Shown piece after piece: positions 11,862 through 21,605 of a DNA stretch of 64,000 nucleotides (its first letter is position 1; each line of letters opens with the position of its first letter). A model generated the notes under the pieces. The model was not told where the DNA came from. It saw nothing but the letters and a program-made list of their open reading frames with translations, and did no database searches. A program made the translations under genes and the position numbers. Source of the stretch: Melampsora larici-populina 98AG31 (taxonomy: Eukaryota; Basidiomycota; Pucciniomycetes; Pucciniales; Melampsoraceae); the NCBI RefSeq assembly GCF_000204055.1, contig NW_006768785.1:1061496-1125495 (forward strand), given 5' to 3'.

Positions 11862-14089
11862 ATGAGTTTCTTTCAAGGTTTGTTCAGTTCGACTACTAGC
11901 ACCATCACCACCACCACCACTACTACTACTCCTCATCAAAATCAAAAATCACAATCAAACCTCAAACATCATCATCATCATCATCGAAAGCAACCTTCAC
12001 TTTCACTTAGATCTAATTTAACTTTACCTCCTCCATCTCGTCGTCAACTTGAAAAAGAAGACGAAGAAGTCTATGGTCCTCCTTCTCCACAGTCAGTATC
12101 TTTCAATCCCAAATACGCATTCATGATCCTAACCCACACTTTCCCATTTCAACAGTCCAAGTCCACCATTATCATCTAAACCAAGAATAAATTCACATCA
12201 AACATTTCAACCAGCATCCAGATCAAATCAATCATCAAGATCTCCATCTCTTTCATCATCTTCACCAACCCACCTAAACAAACCTACGATCTCACGTTCA
12301 ACAACCGATGAACTTTTCTTATCAGAACATTATCCTCCCATTCAATCTAAACTTTATCCATTCTTCAACGAAAGATTATCATCACCCATCGGTATGGGTC
12401 AAGGAGAATTGATTATCACTGATTCGAAAAAACTATCTTCTAATCATAACTTACAATCGATTTGGAATCGGATTCATAAATTCTTAAGTAAATCGAATCC
12501 AGACTTAATCGAAACTTTATCTTATCCAGTCGATTCATTATCTTTATTAAATCTAGAATCCGTTTTACAATCATATCATTTATCATTACCAAACTCAGTG
12601 AAAGATTCTTTACAAACTCATGATGGTCAAGATCTTTTCTCGACCACTTCTTCTACTAATCATGGTTTAGTTTATGGTCTTTGGTTAATGAGTTCAGAAG
12701 AAATCGAAACTGAATATGGGTTTTGGAGAAGATTAGATAATGGTCAATTACCTAATGATGCTTTTAATGCTACTGATTTTGCTAGACCTAATCAAGCTCA
12801 TCTTCAATCACATCCCAACTTACTTCAAAACCAAATGTCATCTTGTCCAGCCGGTTGGGTTCATGAAGTTTATTCTCATCCAGGTTGGTTACCTTTATTG
12901 ACCGATCGAGTTGGAAATTATATTGGTGTGGATTTGAGTCCTCCTATGGTCTTAGATCCTGATCATGATTTGAATCCAAGTTTGAATTCTAAACGGATCA
13001 TAGGAGGAGGTCAAGGAAACAGTCAAGCTTCAGTTGGACAAGTGATTGCGTTTGGACGAGAGATTGATGAGAAAGTGGTACTTTGGAATGGAGATGGTCA
13101 AGAAGGATGGGGAAAATGGTTATCTTCATTCGCAGATGATCTAGAACAAGGTAATTTTGCAATTCTAGGTGGAACTCATCATCATCATCATCATTCTTTG
13201 AAGAATTCAAAACGATCTTCTTCAAATGAAATAAATCAAGATGATGAATCAGGTTGGAAAGTTGAAAGTGATGAAGATGAAGAAGATGGGATTGGTGAAT
13301 TAGGTTATTTTCATGATGGAAATCTTCAATCAGATTGGAAAGATTCAAGTGAATCGAAACTTTGGAAACTTTCAAATCAGTTTCGTGGTATGAATGTGAT
13401 TGAAGCACTTTGTGAAAGATCAAAACAACGTTGGTCTGAGATCGGATTGTATTCTTCTTCTGCTACTCGTCCTAATCCAACCCGTAAGTTTTTTCACTTG
13501 ATTCTTTCAACCTTTTTCCCTTTAAATTCATCTTGATTTATTTTTTTGGGGGATTTAAGATCGACAAAAACCGTCACTTCAAGCACATTCTAGACCAGGA
13601 CCATCTAATCCAAATCCAACTCAATCACCACACCAACACCCACCCCCCGGTTTCGCCTCAGGATCCCACGCTTCTCTACCTTCTCAACCTGATACACCAA
13701 TAGCCTTTGTGACGCCACCTTCACCACGACCATCGACAGACCAACTCCGACCAGATCATTCGACTTCCACCAACTTAAATGTGATGAACCCATCCAACAA
13801 ACTGGTACGAAAACGAACGATCCCACCTGCGCCTGCTTCACTTTCTTTACCTACTATGGATGATATGATCAAAGATGAGATCGAAGAAGATGAAGAAGGT
13901 ATCGGGTTATCTTCTTCTACTACGAGTTCGATTGGAAACGGAAATCATCAGGTTCATAGTCAGGAAAATTCTCTTGGTAGATTGAGCGCTTTGGGATTGA
14001 GAAACGAATTGGAATTCGGATCTGAATTGGAATCTATTGGAATGAGAATGATTAAATTGGATGAAATGAAGATTCAAAATGAAGTTTGA
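11862..14089 (+). CDS. KNR4: KNR4/SMI1-like cell-wall assembly regulator
   Basis: Three exons, 11862-12091, 12156-13483 and 13560-14089, sum to 2088 nt (695 aa). The start was chosen at MSFFQGLFSS, which resembles the conserved N-terminal MGFF-x-LFG-type start of fungal Knr4 proteins. The core is the SMI1/KNR4 domain: helical LESVLQSYHLSLPNSVKDSL, the DGQ...GLVYGLWLMSSEE segment, then PAGWVHEVYSHPGWLPLLTD and GNYIGVDLSPP with IAFGREID. Low-complexity Thr, His and Ser/Pro tracts surround it, and the C-terminal third (exon 3) is Pro/Ser-rich and acidic. In yeast, Knr4 links the cell-integrity MAP kinase pathway to glucan and chitin synthesis and acts in the cytosol at sites of growth. Antisense open frames over this gene are compositional shadows. 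Confidence 0.88.
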
Positions 14090-14405
14090 AATTCTTTTAC
14101 ATGGGTTTTTTTTTGATTGATTGATTGGAAGAAAAATTACTTTCTTGTTCTGATTTGATGTTTTTGATTTTTTTTTGTATTTATGTATGATTGGTTTTCT
14201 TTGGTTTTTTCTCTATTTGATGATTTTATTTAATAAATAAATGAATGAAGTTTAAATTTTTTCATAAATGATTTTTTTGAATATCTTTTAAGAAACCAAC
14301 GTGAAAAAAATGAAAAAAAAACACTTGAATCTCTTTGAATGAATTTCTAACTTTTGATGGGTTTTTATTTGCATCAATAAGCGTACTAATCAACTGATTA
14401 AATAA

Positions 14406-14550
14406 GGGTGCGTTCACTTAAGGAATTTCTGACCAGAAACCACATTCTGTAAATTTTTTGATGCAAAAATGAAACATGCACCACCAAATGGACACTTTAA
14501 ATTTTTCAGAATGTGATTTCTCATCAGAAATTGACTAAGTGAACGTGCCC
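14406..14550. mobile_element. Tourist-like MITE, copy 1
   Basis: A 145-bp palindromic non-coding element that begins GGGTGCGTTCACTTAAGG and ends with the inverted counterpart, finishing GTGAACGTGCCC. It is flanked by TAA at 14403-14405 and TAA at 14551-14553. A GGG-starting TIR with a 3-bp TWA-type target duplication is typical of PIF/Harbinger-derived Tourist MITEs. It sits about 320 bp past the KNR4 stop codon. Confidence 0.75.
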
Positions 14551-14644
14551 TAAGTATGTAGATTTCTTTGATGTTTTCTTTGTATATAATGAAACTTTTT
14601 TTTTCTTTAGTACTGGTTTTTTTTTTACAAGAGAAATCTTTTTA

Positions 14645-14795
14645 GGGCATCTTCACTTAAAGGAATTTCTGACCAGAAAAATCACATTCTGTAAATGTTT
14701 TAAAGCAAAAATGAAACATGTATTACCAAATAGACACTTTAAATTTTGCAAAATGTGATTTGTCACCAGAAATTGCTTACATAAGTGAAGGTGCC
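14645..14795. mobile_element. Tourist-like MITE, copy 2
   Basis: A second, diverged copy of the preceding family in the same orientation. It starts GGGCATCTTCACTTAAAGG and ends AAGTGAAGGTGCC, and shares the internal GAATTTCTGACCAGAAA and ACACTTTAAATTTT blocks with copy 1. The target duplication is not clear here (TTA on the left only). The two copies lie 94 bp apart. Confidence 0.7.
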
Positions 14796-14878
14796 TGTGA
14801 ATTCATTTTGTTGTTTTTGATTGATCTTTTTTTTCATGATTTTTTTAAATAACTTTTGGAAAAGAAAAAAACAATTTA

Positions 14879-15023
14879 CAGCCGTTTGCAGTTTTGATGA
14901 ACTTGCGACAAAAGATGAGTGAATGTTGAGTCAAACATTCATTGAATTTATATTGAATAAATTTCGAATGAAAAAAACCAAAACCCATAGTGATCACATA
15001 AGCAGCTCAATTGCCCTATTTTT
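14879..15023 (+). repeat. Left terminal inverted repeat
   Basis: 145 bp, matching the inverse of 17991-18135 with about four mismatches. Position 14910 (CA here, CG in the other arm) and positions 14943-14944 (TG here, CA in the other arm) are differences of the kind expected from decay of CpG. Confidence 0.9.
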
Positions 15024-15094
15024 GATCACCATGTCTCCCACCAATTGCTACTTTAGAAAACAATTCTTAAGGTACAAGCTCTCCCACCTCAACA

Positions 15095-16218
15095 ATGGCA
15101 ATTGGTGCACGTGGCGGAAATGGCCGATATTATCATCCACAAGTCAAGTACATGGCAGTTCAATGGATGCGACAAGGCAAAACTCATGAAGAAATTCAGG
15201 GACTCAGCGGCTTAAATATCTCTCTCTCAAGCTTAAAAAGATGGAAGGGTTTATTTGAAGAAACTGGTGCAGTTATTAGGAACCCAGACACCTATGAAGT
15301 CCTTGGAGCTCCTCGCTTGCTCAATCTTGATGAGCGCACTTTGCTAGCTCATTTGATAGAAACCGATCCGACAATTTATCAGGATGAGTTGGCTTTAGAA
15401 TTGTTGGAAGAAACTGCAACATCCATCTCCACAGCAATGATTTCGCGCGAGATGAAGAAACGCCTTGGCTTAACTCGGAAAGTCTGCCGGACTATAAATC
15501 CCAATCATGATCTGATTGATCTGGGTAATTACATTGAGTATGTGTGGGAGATACCGGCTGATTGATTGGTTTTTCTTGGTGAGTTCTCTCACTTTATCTT
15601 CCTGAGTTTCATTCTAACATCTTTGACTCTTTTGTGTTAGATGAAACAGGTATAAACAAGCAAGATATGTATTGAGAAATGGGGTGGGCTCCTATAGGTG
15701 AGCGAACGTATTGAATGGAGAGAACTTTAGTGGGGACACACTATACTGCACTTACAGCTGTCTCGCTCGATGGCTGCTTGGCTCTACAAGTGATGGAAGG
15801 AGGGCCTTGGCGGGTCGATTTTGAAGAGTTTCTTTGGGTACAATTGGTGAGTGTTTTACTTGCTTTTTTATCGACCGAGCTGACTGTTTGATCTTTTCAG
15901 ATGCCCATGATGAACCCTTGGCCACAGAAGAACTCAGTTCTTGTCATGGATAACTGCCCAATCCACATGGGTCCTGAGACTGGAGCTATCTGCTTTGATC
16001 AAGATGTTATCCTTGTCTATCTACCCGCCTATAGCCCTTTTATGAATCCGATCGAGAAGTGTTTTTCTGTTATCAAAAATCACTTCATTCGTTCTTGGGA
16101 GTTGAATCGAGACAACTTGACCCAGGAAGAAGAGATCGAGCGGACCTACATTGAAATCATGTTTTCTGTCACTGTAAAATTGATGAGAGAGCTTTACAAG
16201 GGATCTGGATATCTTTAA
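15095..16218 (+). pseudogene. DD34E (DDE_3) mariner-type transposase, three TGA stops
   Basis: Exons 15095-15578, 15641-15846 and 15901-16218 join in frame over GT-AG introns of 62 and 54 nt. Exon 1 has an N-terminal helix-turn-helix (RGGNGRYYHPQVKYMAVQWM, then SLSSLKRWKGLF). The first catalytic Asp is split over intron 1 (VFL-D-ETG). Exon 3 has the second Asp in VLVMDNCPIHMG and the Glu in NPIEKCF, with 34 residues between, giving DD34E. In-frame TGA codons occur at 15563-15565 (where relatives have Trp), 15673-15675 and 15711-15713. All three can arise from TGG or CGA by one transition. The copy is predicted not to encode full-length transposase unless the stops are read through. Confidence 0.85.
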
Positions 16219-16549
16219 CATTTAACTCTCATTGTTTCTTTCATTGGAGTGAAGAAATGTGTTATTCATTTGCTTAAGACACATGGTGAAATCAAAGAAT
16301 CGTTTGACTTTGCATTTTACAGACATTAAATCATTTGTATCAACACTTTTTATAATGAAATTTTAACATGATGCATATTATACATTTTGAACGAGCACTC
16401 TAATTAGACTGGTGATAATGTTGTCTGTAAACCTTTGCTCTACTGATCAATCCATGGGCTGTCCCAACTTTCAAACCATTGTTTCTCAGAGCTTCAATGT
16501 TCATAAATTCACTGGCTTCAAAAGCTCTCCAAGTCTCATAACCAAGATC

Positions 16550-17922
16550 TCAAACGAGTTGGTGAGCTGGATTTGCAGGTGAAATTTTGGAGAAGTCAAG
16601 GAAGTGTTCAAATGGGGGGGTTGCAACTCCACGATCATTGAGATCGAATGGTCCAGAAGTTGATGGGGCTATGCTTATTGTTGAAGTACTCGGTGTTGGA
16701 TCAATCAAGGTCAATTGAGTTGGAGGAGGTTCACCACCTCCAACTGTACAAACAAAGAGTTTGGTTTTAGGAGGGGTGACTAGATCAACACCAACATCCC
16801 CCTTGATCTAATGATTTGAAATGAATGATGAGCGAAATGAAATGATGATATAAATTTGAATAACACTCACAATCGATCTTGCCCAGATCGTGAGAAGAAT
16901 ATTGGTGAGTTGTAACGTCTTCGAAGTGTTGGTGGGATCTTGATATATTGCACCATCACCCGCACCACTGTGCTTTGCATGTAAGGTTCGAAGCTCGCCT
17001 ATAACCTGTTGTAATTGCCCTTGAACGGAAAGCGGCTGAGTGTAATCAATCAGTGAGAGAATATCAGACACACTCAGGATTCCCTTACCTCGATATCTTG
17101 TGGCCTCTGGGAAGCCCCAGGTTCCGCAAGTCCGGGGATATTCTGTTGCATTATCAAGCTCTGAGTCATGTTGGCTTGCTGGAAAGGGAATACGTTCAGA
17201 AACATGATTAGTTGGATATGATGATAAGATGATGAAGGAGACCTGTTACATTTTGTAAGGCCTTTGCAGCAGCACAAGGGTTTTCCATTGTAATACTAAT
17301 AGAGACCCCGGCTATCGTGGGTTCCTTGTTGTTGACGAGTGAATGAAACATGACCCAGCCTTCTTCTTGAGTGATATCAACTGTTCAAAGGTTCTTTCGG
17401 TTGTATTTAACGCTACCTACCCACGAGATCAATCCCTTGTTTTTACCAGTGAGTAAATGGCTAGAAACAAGGGGGAGGAATCGCTCAGCGACTGCTGAAA
17501 CCTGAGTCCTACAGTCTTCCCATGTCCAGGTTATCGGATCCACCTTGAAGGTATGATTGATCATTCTCTTGTCTTTGACCGAGTTCAAAGCGTCCCAGTC
17601 TACCTTAGGAGCCGCAGCGACTTTCTTGGTCCTTCTGAGTACAGGCTGTGGAGGCCGTTCAATCCAAACATCAACTATTACAAGAACCTCAATAACTATT
17701 ACAGTGTGCGGGGTAAGGATTGAATTGTAATTAAAATACACAGTATCAGCATATATTGCAATTGCTTAATAAAAGTAAGAGAGTGTGTTATGTCTTACCA
17801 TCTGGACTGTTGTTTGAGGATGCTCCAGGTTGCATAAGCTCAACTTCATCAAAGGCTGGTAAGTTGTCGAGTGAATCATTATCAATAAATTGAGCGGTAT
17901 TGAGATGAGAGTTGGCGTTCAT
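16550..17922 (-). CDS. Intact accessory protein of the transposon, 341 aa, unknown
   Basis: Six minus-strand exons: 17922-17799, 17674-17417, 17380-17250, 17178-17089, 17035-16871 and 16807-16550. They join over GT-AG introns and total 1026 nt with no stop before the terminal TGA. The protein is acidic at the N-terminus (DNDSLDNLPAFDEVEL), has a basic patch (RRTKKVAAAPKVDWDALNSV), a Trp-containing block (VDPITWTWEDCRTQVSAVAE), a segment with NPCAAAKALQN, a helical LQQVIGELRTLHAKHSGAG region and a Pro-rich C-terminus. No catalytic motif, zinc finger or membrane segment is visible and no family is recognised. It is wholly inside the TIRs and converges on the transposase gene. Plausible roles are a transposition cofactor, DNA-binding or silencing-escape factor; all are inference. 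Confidence 0.7.
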
Positions 17923-17990
17923 CTTGAGTTATCAAAGTAAGGATTGATCATGGAATTGGTCAAAGTGGAACTCACTCAAGATCAAAAGCA

Positions 17991-18135
17991 AAAAATAGGG
18001 CAATTGAGCTGCTTATGTGATCACTATGGGTTTTGGTTTTTTTCATTCGAAATTTATTCAATATAAATTTGATGAATGTTTGACTCAACATTCACTCATC
18101 TTTCGTCGCAAGTACATCAAAACTGCAAACGGCTG
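17991..18135 (-). repeat. Right terminal inverted repeat
   Basis: 145-bp inverse of the left arm. It ends ...CTGCAAACGGCTG and is followed by the TA target dinucleotide at 18136-18137. The start codon of the accessory gene (17922) lies 69 bp inside it, mirroring the 72 bp between the left arm and the transposase start. Confidence 0.9.
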
Positions 18136-18421
18136 TAGGTTTATTGGAGATTACAAAAAAAAAGTTAAATGTTCTTTAAAATAAAGTCAATTTAGGTAGT
18201 TTTCAAATTTACTTTTGTTTTTTTTCTCATGAAAAAAAAATCTTTGTGAAACAAAAATGGTCAACTAAACAACTCATTTTTAAAGATTTAATTTTTAATT
18301 CAAGACAACTATTAACTTAGAAGTTTCCTACACTTTCAAAAAAAATTACAACAAGCAAACAAGTTGTTATAATCAGGGGTTTCAGGTGTCTTGAAACACA
18401 CTCTGCTGTGGCAAAGGTATA

Positions 18422-18535
18422 ATAAGATGTGCTATGGGTGATATGGAACAACTATGTACTCAATCCTGCTCTTAAGGATGGTGCTGACCTGATAAGATGT
18501 ACTATGAGTGATATGGAACAACTACCAAATCCTGC
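18422..18535 (+). repeat. Two-copy direct repeat, 70-bp period
   Basis: ATAAGATGTGCTATGGGTGA at 18422 recurs with few changes at 18492, each followed by TATGGAACAACTA and AATCCTG. The second copy is truncated. It lies between the mariner element and the hAT relic and has no coding meaning that I can see. Confidence 0.6.
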
Positions 18536-18891
18536 CAACCCTGGATTGCAGTCCAGGAGGAAGCGTGCAGCGCGGAGCACTGCCTCGTAACTACCCGGAG
18601 GGAAAGAAATCCCGCAGGGCGTCTTATCCTCTTCTTTTCCAATTATTCTCCTAGTACTAGTACTAATACCTCTACTCAAGGACATCAAGGCTCTCCAAGG
18701 GTGCAACTGATTCAAAACCCTGTGAATGATGTGTTCCGGTCAACCACGGTTTGTTCAAGGGCTCTGCCAATTGAACCAGGTATTGAGGTAAGCCGTCCCT
18801 TGATTGATTGCTCTTGAATCAAAGTAGTTTATGTTGTACTGAATCTATTTTGTCATTGGCACGTTGATAGGCTCCCTCTGGCCCTCCTTCA

Positions 18892-19980
18892 GTGGACTTG
18901 GCACAAGAATCTGACAAAGAGAATCAGTGGATCTGTAAGAGAAAGAGGAACAAACCTGACCCCAGAGAATTTGACTGTCCTGAGAATTATCATGGGCCAT
19001 ACTTTCATTGTCCAGTAAAAAAGGATGTAAGTTGTTTGCTTTTATTTACGTCTCTTCTTTTCTTTTATCTAGTTTCACGCAGTGCTGACCAAATCCTAAC
19101 CCTGCAGCCACTTGATGGACCACCACTCTCATGGCCATGTTTGTGGTGCAAAAAAGATGTTCAAGTTAGTTGTATCTCGCATCGATCAAACCTCAAGGCA
19201 CATCAAGACGGTCACAAGCAACTAGGTAAGTCTGGAGCTGGTTGTCCACTTTGTCAGCAAGCAATCAAGCCTCCCAGCAAATCCAAATTATGTGCCAAAT
19301 GACTCAGGCAAAATCATCAGCCTTCCCTTACGTCCTTTGTTGAAACAGTGCCCGCTTTTGTTAACAAGACCCTCAATCAATGTCTTGCTGTGTGGCAGGT
19401 ATCACATGCTTTACCTGTCTTACAATTCAAAGATCCTATTCTCCAGTCAATCATCTACTGGCTTTGTCCAGATGCTTGTGTGTTTGGTCGCAAATGGTCA
19501 GCAGATGAGGCCAAACATCTCTATCTCTCACTCCAAGATCTGGTTACAGAAAAGGAGCTTAAGGTTTTCAATTTATTTTTTTAATCTCAAGTATTGTTTA
19601 CACTGTCTTCATTCTGTCTCTTTGACTGACACTTGTTTTGAATTTTTCACAGGAATTAGATAGCAAATATTGTTTGATTCAAGACGTCTGAACAGTAAAA
19701 GGTAACTTACATGTGTTTATAGGAGCATCATTCTCCTACATCAAGAAAGAATGGGCCTAATTTGTTTGGCATCTCAGATTGAAGGTTGTGGCATGGCATC
19801 ACCAAGGACACTTACTTGCCAAGCAAACGGTGGCTATTCTTCAAAAGAACAATCTTTATCAAATATCTTTTGTTTGGAACCTCCTTTCTAAAAGATGCTT
19901 ATTAGTTAAGTGTTACATGAAGCAACTATTGGATGCTTCTTCTTCAGAAAGTTTAATTGCTTCAATTTCTTCTGATTGAA
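18892..19980 (+). pseudogene. Decayed hAT transposase (BED finger, N-terminal half)
   Basis: The pieces follow hAT order. First is a zinc-finger segment split by an intron (about 19027-19107): DCPENYHGPYFHC, then WPCLWCKKDV...LKAHQDGHK, whose C-x2-C...H-x4-H pattern fits a BED finger. Next is VPAFVNKTLNQCLAVWQVSH...DPILQSIIYWLC...AKHLYLSLQDLV (about 19345-19563). Last is QDV-stop-TVKG, FIGASFSYIKKEW and LKVVAWHHQGHLLAKQTV (about 19680-19840), which matches the D-W-T-x-KG...FIG...HL-LK core of rust hAT elements. The TGA at the QDV/TVKG junction stands where Trp is expected. Frameshifts and further stops follow, and the C-terminal dimerisation domain is absent. Confidence 0.75.
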
Positions 19981-20072
19981 TTTATTTACTTTGATTTACC
20001 AAGTGATATCTCTATTTTTTGCCATCTACCTACTGGTGCTAAAATTGAATGACAAAATAATTTTCTCAATTA

Positions 20073-20187
20073 TGGGATACAAAGTAAAAACTGGCATTTT
20101 TTTCCCAGTTGTCTAGTTTTTGTTTTTGGCTGTATTTGAGAAACTGGGAAACTGGGAAAAAACTCCCAGTTTTTACTTTGTATCCCA
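20073..20187. mobile_element. TA-flanked MITE, 115 bp
   Basis: Near-perfect foldback: TGGGATACAAAGTAAAAACT at the left end pairs with its inverse at 20168-20187. TA dinucleotides flank it at 20071-20072 and 20188-20189, fitting a Tc1/mariner-type non-autonomous element. The internal part repeats the CCCAGT/ACTGGG motif several times. Confidence 0.75.
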
Positions 20188-20297
20188 TAAATCTTGATCA
20201 TCTTCTGTGTCCATTTAAAATCTCCTTGTCCTCCACTGTAATTTTAGTTTAGGCCGTGATATTGGTCCTCACAAGTGAGGAAAGGGCCAAGGTTGTT

Positions 20298-20498
20298 CAT
20301 CACCACATCTCACAAAATGTGGTGGTAAAGCATCATAAAAATCAAGCTGTATTTCATCACCACATCTCACAAAATGTGGTGGTAAAGCATCATAAAAATC
20401 AAGCTGTATTTCATCACCACATCTCACAAAATGTGGTGGTAAAGCATCATAAAAATCAAGCTGTATTTCATCACCACATCTCACAAAATGTGGTGATG
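20298..20498 (+). repeat. 57-bp tandem repeat, three copies plus partial
   Basis: Unit starts at 20298, 20355 and 20412 are essentially identical; a fourth partial unit starts at 20469. Each unit contains the small palindrome CACCACAT...ATGTGGTG and the segment AAAGCATCATAAAAATCAAG. The period is a multiple of three, so open frames run through on both strands, but nothing indicates translation. The near-identity of units in an old repeat setting suggests recent expansion. Confidence 0.85.
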
Positions 20499-20787
20499 AA
20501 TTTTTATGATGTGCCTTGCAGCCTTGTTGAACAACGTGTGGCTTTGCCTGGCAGACCATTTACAGGTCAGTTTTAGGCAAAATGGGACCTTAAACAAAGG
20601 CAAGACAAAACCCACCCCTTAGGGCCTTAGGCAGTCAGACGGCCAGTCAGACGGCCTAGACCTTAATGTGAAAAAGAAAAGTATGTGATCTCCCACTTAT
20701 TCACTTTTTTAACCCTAATTATCAATTAAAATGAATCATATCTATAATGATCAATTAAAATGAATCATATCTAAATTGCTGACTTAA

Positions 20788-21602
20788 CACTACACAAAAT
20801 GTAATCTTTACCGGGCGGTAAAGAAAACTACTGACATAGAAAACTCCTTAGGCAACAGGAAGAGAGCTAAAAATCTGGAAAAATATGCACTGTGTTCCTA
20901 GATGTTGGGGCATCATGATGACTATTTTTTTGTAATTTACACACAGATATCGGTTAATGTACTAACAATAAAGGCTGAGAATCATCAAAACCTCACTTGT
21001 AACAATACCTGAAATTTGGCCCATGATTTTGAAGACAGGATTTTGAAATCTTTAAACATCAATAACTTTTGCAGTTCTGAATCAAATCACTCGATTTTAA
21101 GTTCATCAAAAAGGTGAGTCATTCCTCTACATTTATCATCAAGACACCACATCTGTAGCCGGTCTGCAAAAGATCCTACAGACCTATTCATGAAGAACTG
21201 TTTGAACATATGTAGAGTATTTAAATGACTAGATAACACCTTGCTACCTTTATGAAGTGTAAAGGAGAATAGTTCAGCTTTTGACTGAACCAAAAATCAA
21301 GTTATCTGGAGCATAATTGCACAAGTTATTGAAGTTTTTAGACCACAAAATATGGTCTTCATAATCATGACCCAAATTTCAGGTATTGTTACAGATGGGT
21401 TTTTGATGATTTTCAGCCTTTATTGTTAGTACATTAACCAATATCTGTGTGTAAAATACAAAAAATACTCATCACAATGCCCCAACATCTAGGAACAAGT
21501 TGCATACTTTTTCAGATTTTTAGCTCTCTTCCTGTTGCCTCAGGACCTTTCTATGTCAGTAGTTTTCTTTACCGCCTGGTAAAGATTACATTTTGTGTAG
21601 TG
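20788..21602. mobile_element. CACTA-type non-autonomous foldback element
   Basis: An 815-bp element beginning CACTACACAAAATGTAATCT and ending with the inverse (...TTTTGTGTAGTG). TAA duplications sit at 20785-20787 and 21603-21605. The inverted arms extend about 300 bp each (20788 to about 21095, and about 21297 to 21602) and share, for example, TCTTTACCG-C-GGTAAAGA and CCTGAAATTTGG. CACTA termini with a 3-bp target duplication define the EnSpm/CACTA (CMC) superfamily. The roughly 200-bp middle has no transposase similarity, so the copy needs a partner element to move. Confidence 0.8.
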
Positions 21603-21605
21603 TAA

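Larger units (their letters stand above)
14879..18135. mobile_element. Tc1/mariner-type transposon with two genes
   Basis: A 3257-bp element bounded by 145-bp terminal inverted repeats (14879-15023 and 17991-18135) that differ at only about four positions. The ends read CAGCCGTTTGCAG inward and are flanked by TA at 14877-14878 and 18136-18137, the target site of the Tc1/mariner superfamily. It contains a rightward DD34E transposase gene (15095-16218, with three stops) and a leftward intact six-exon gene (17922-16550), so the genes converge. Each start codon lies about 70 bp inside its own TIR, which suggests the TIRs carry matching promoters. Standard Tc1/mariner elements carry a single gene, so the second gene is unusual. 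Confidence 0.9.

Noticed and set aside
12998..13423. 141-codon antisense frame over KNR4
   Set aside because: It is a compositional shadow of the His/Asp/Ser-rich coding strand, has no family features and overlaps a well-supported gene.
20298..20498. CRISPR-like array
   Set aside because: The units are contiguous 57-bp tandem repeats without unique spacers, in a eukaryotic genome.
20256..20576. 106-codon frame through the 57-bp repeat, and its antisense partner
   Set aside because: Both are by-products of a period divisible by three; there is no start context, homology or splice support.
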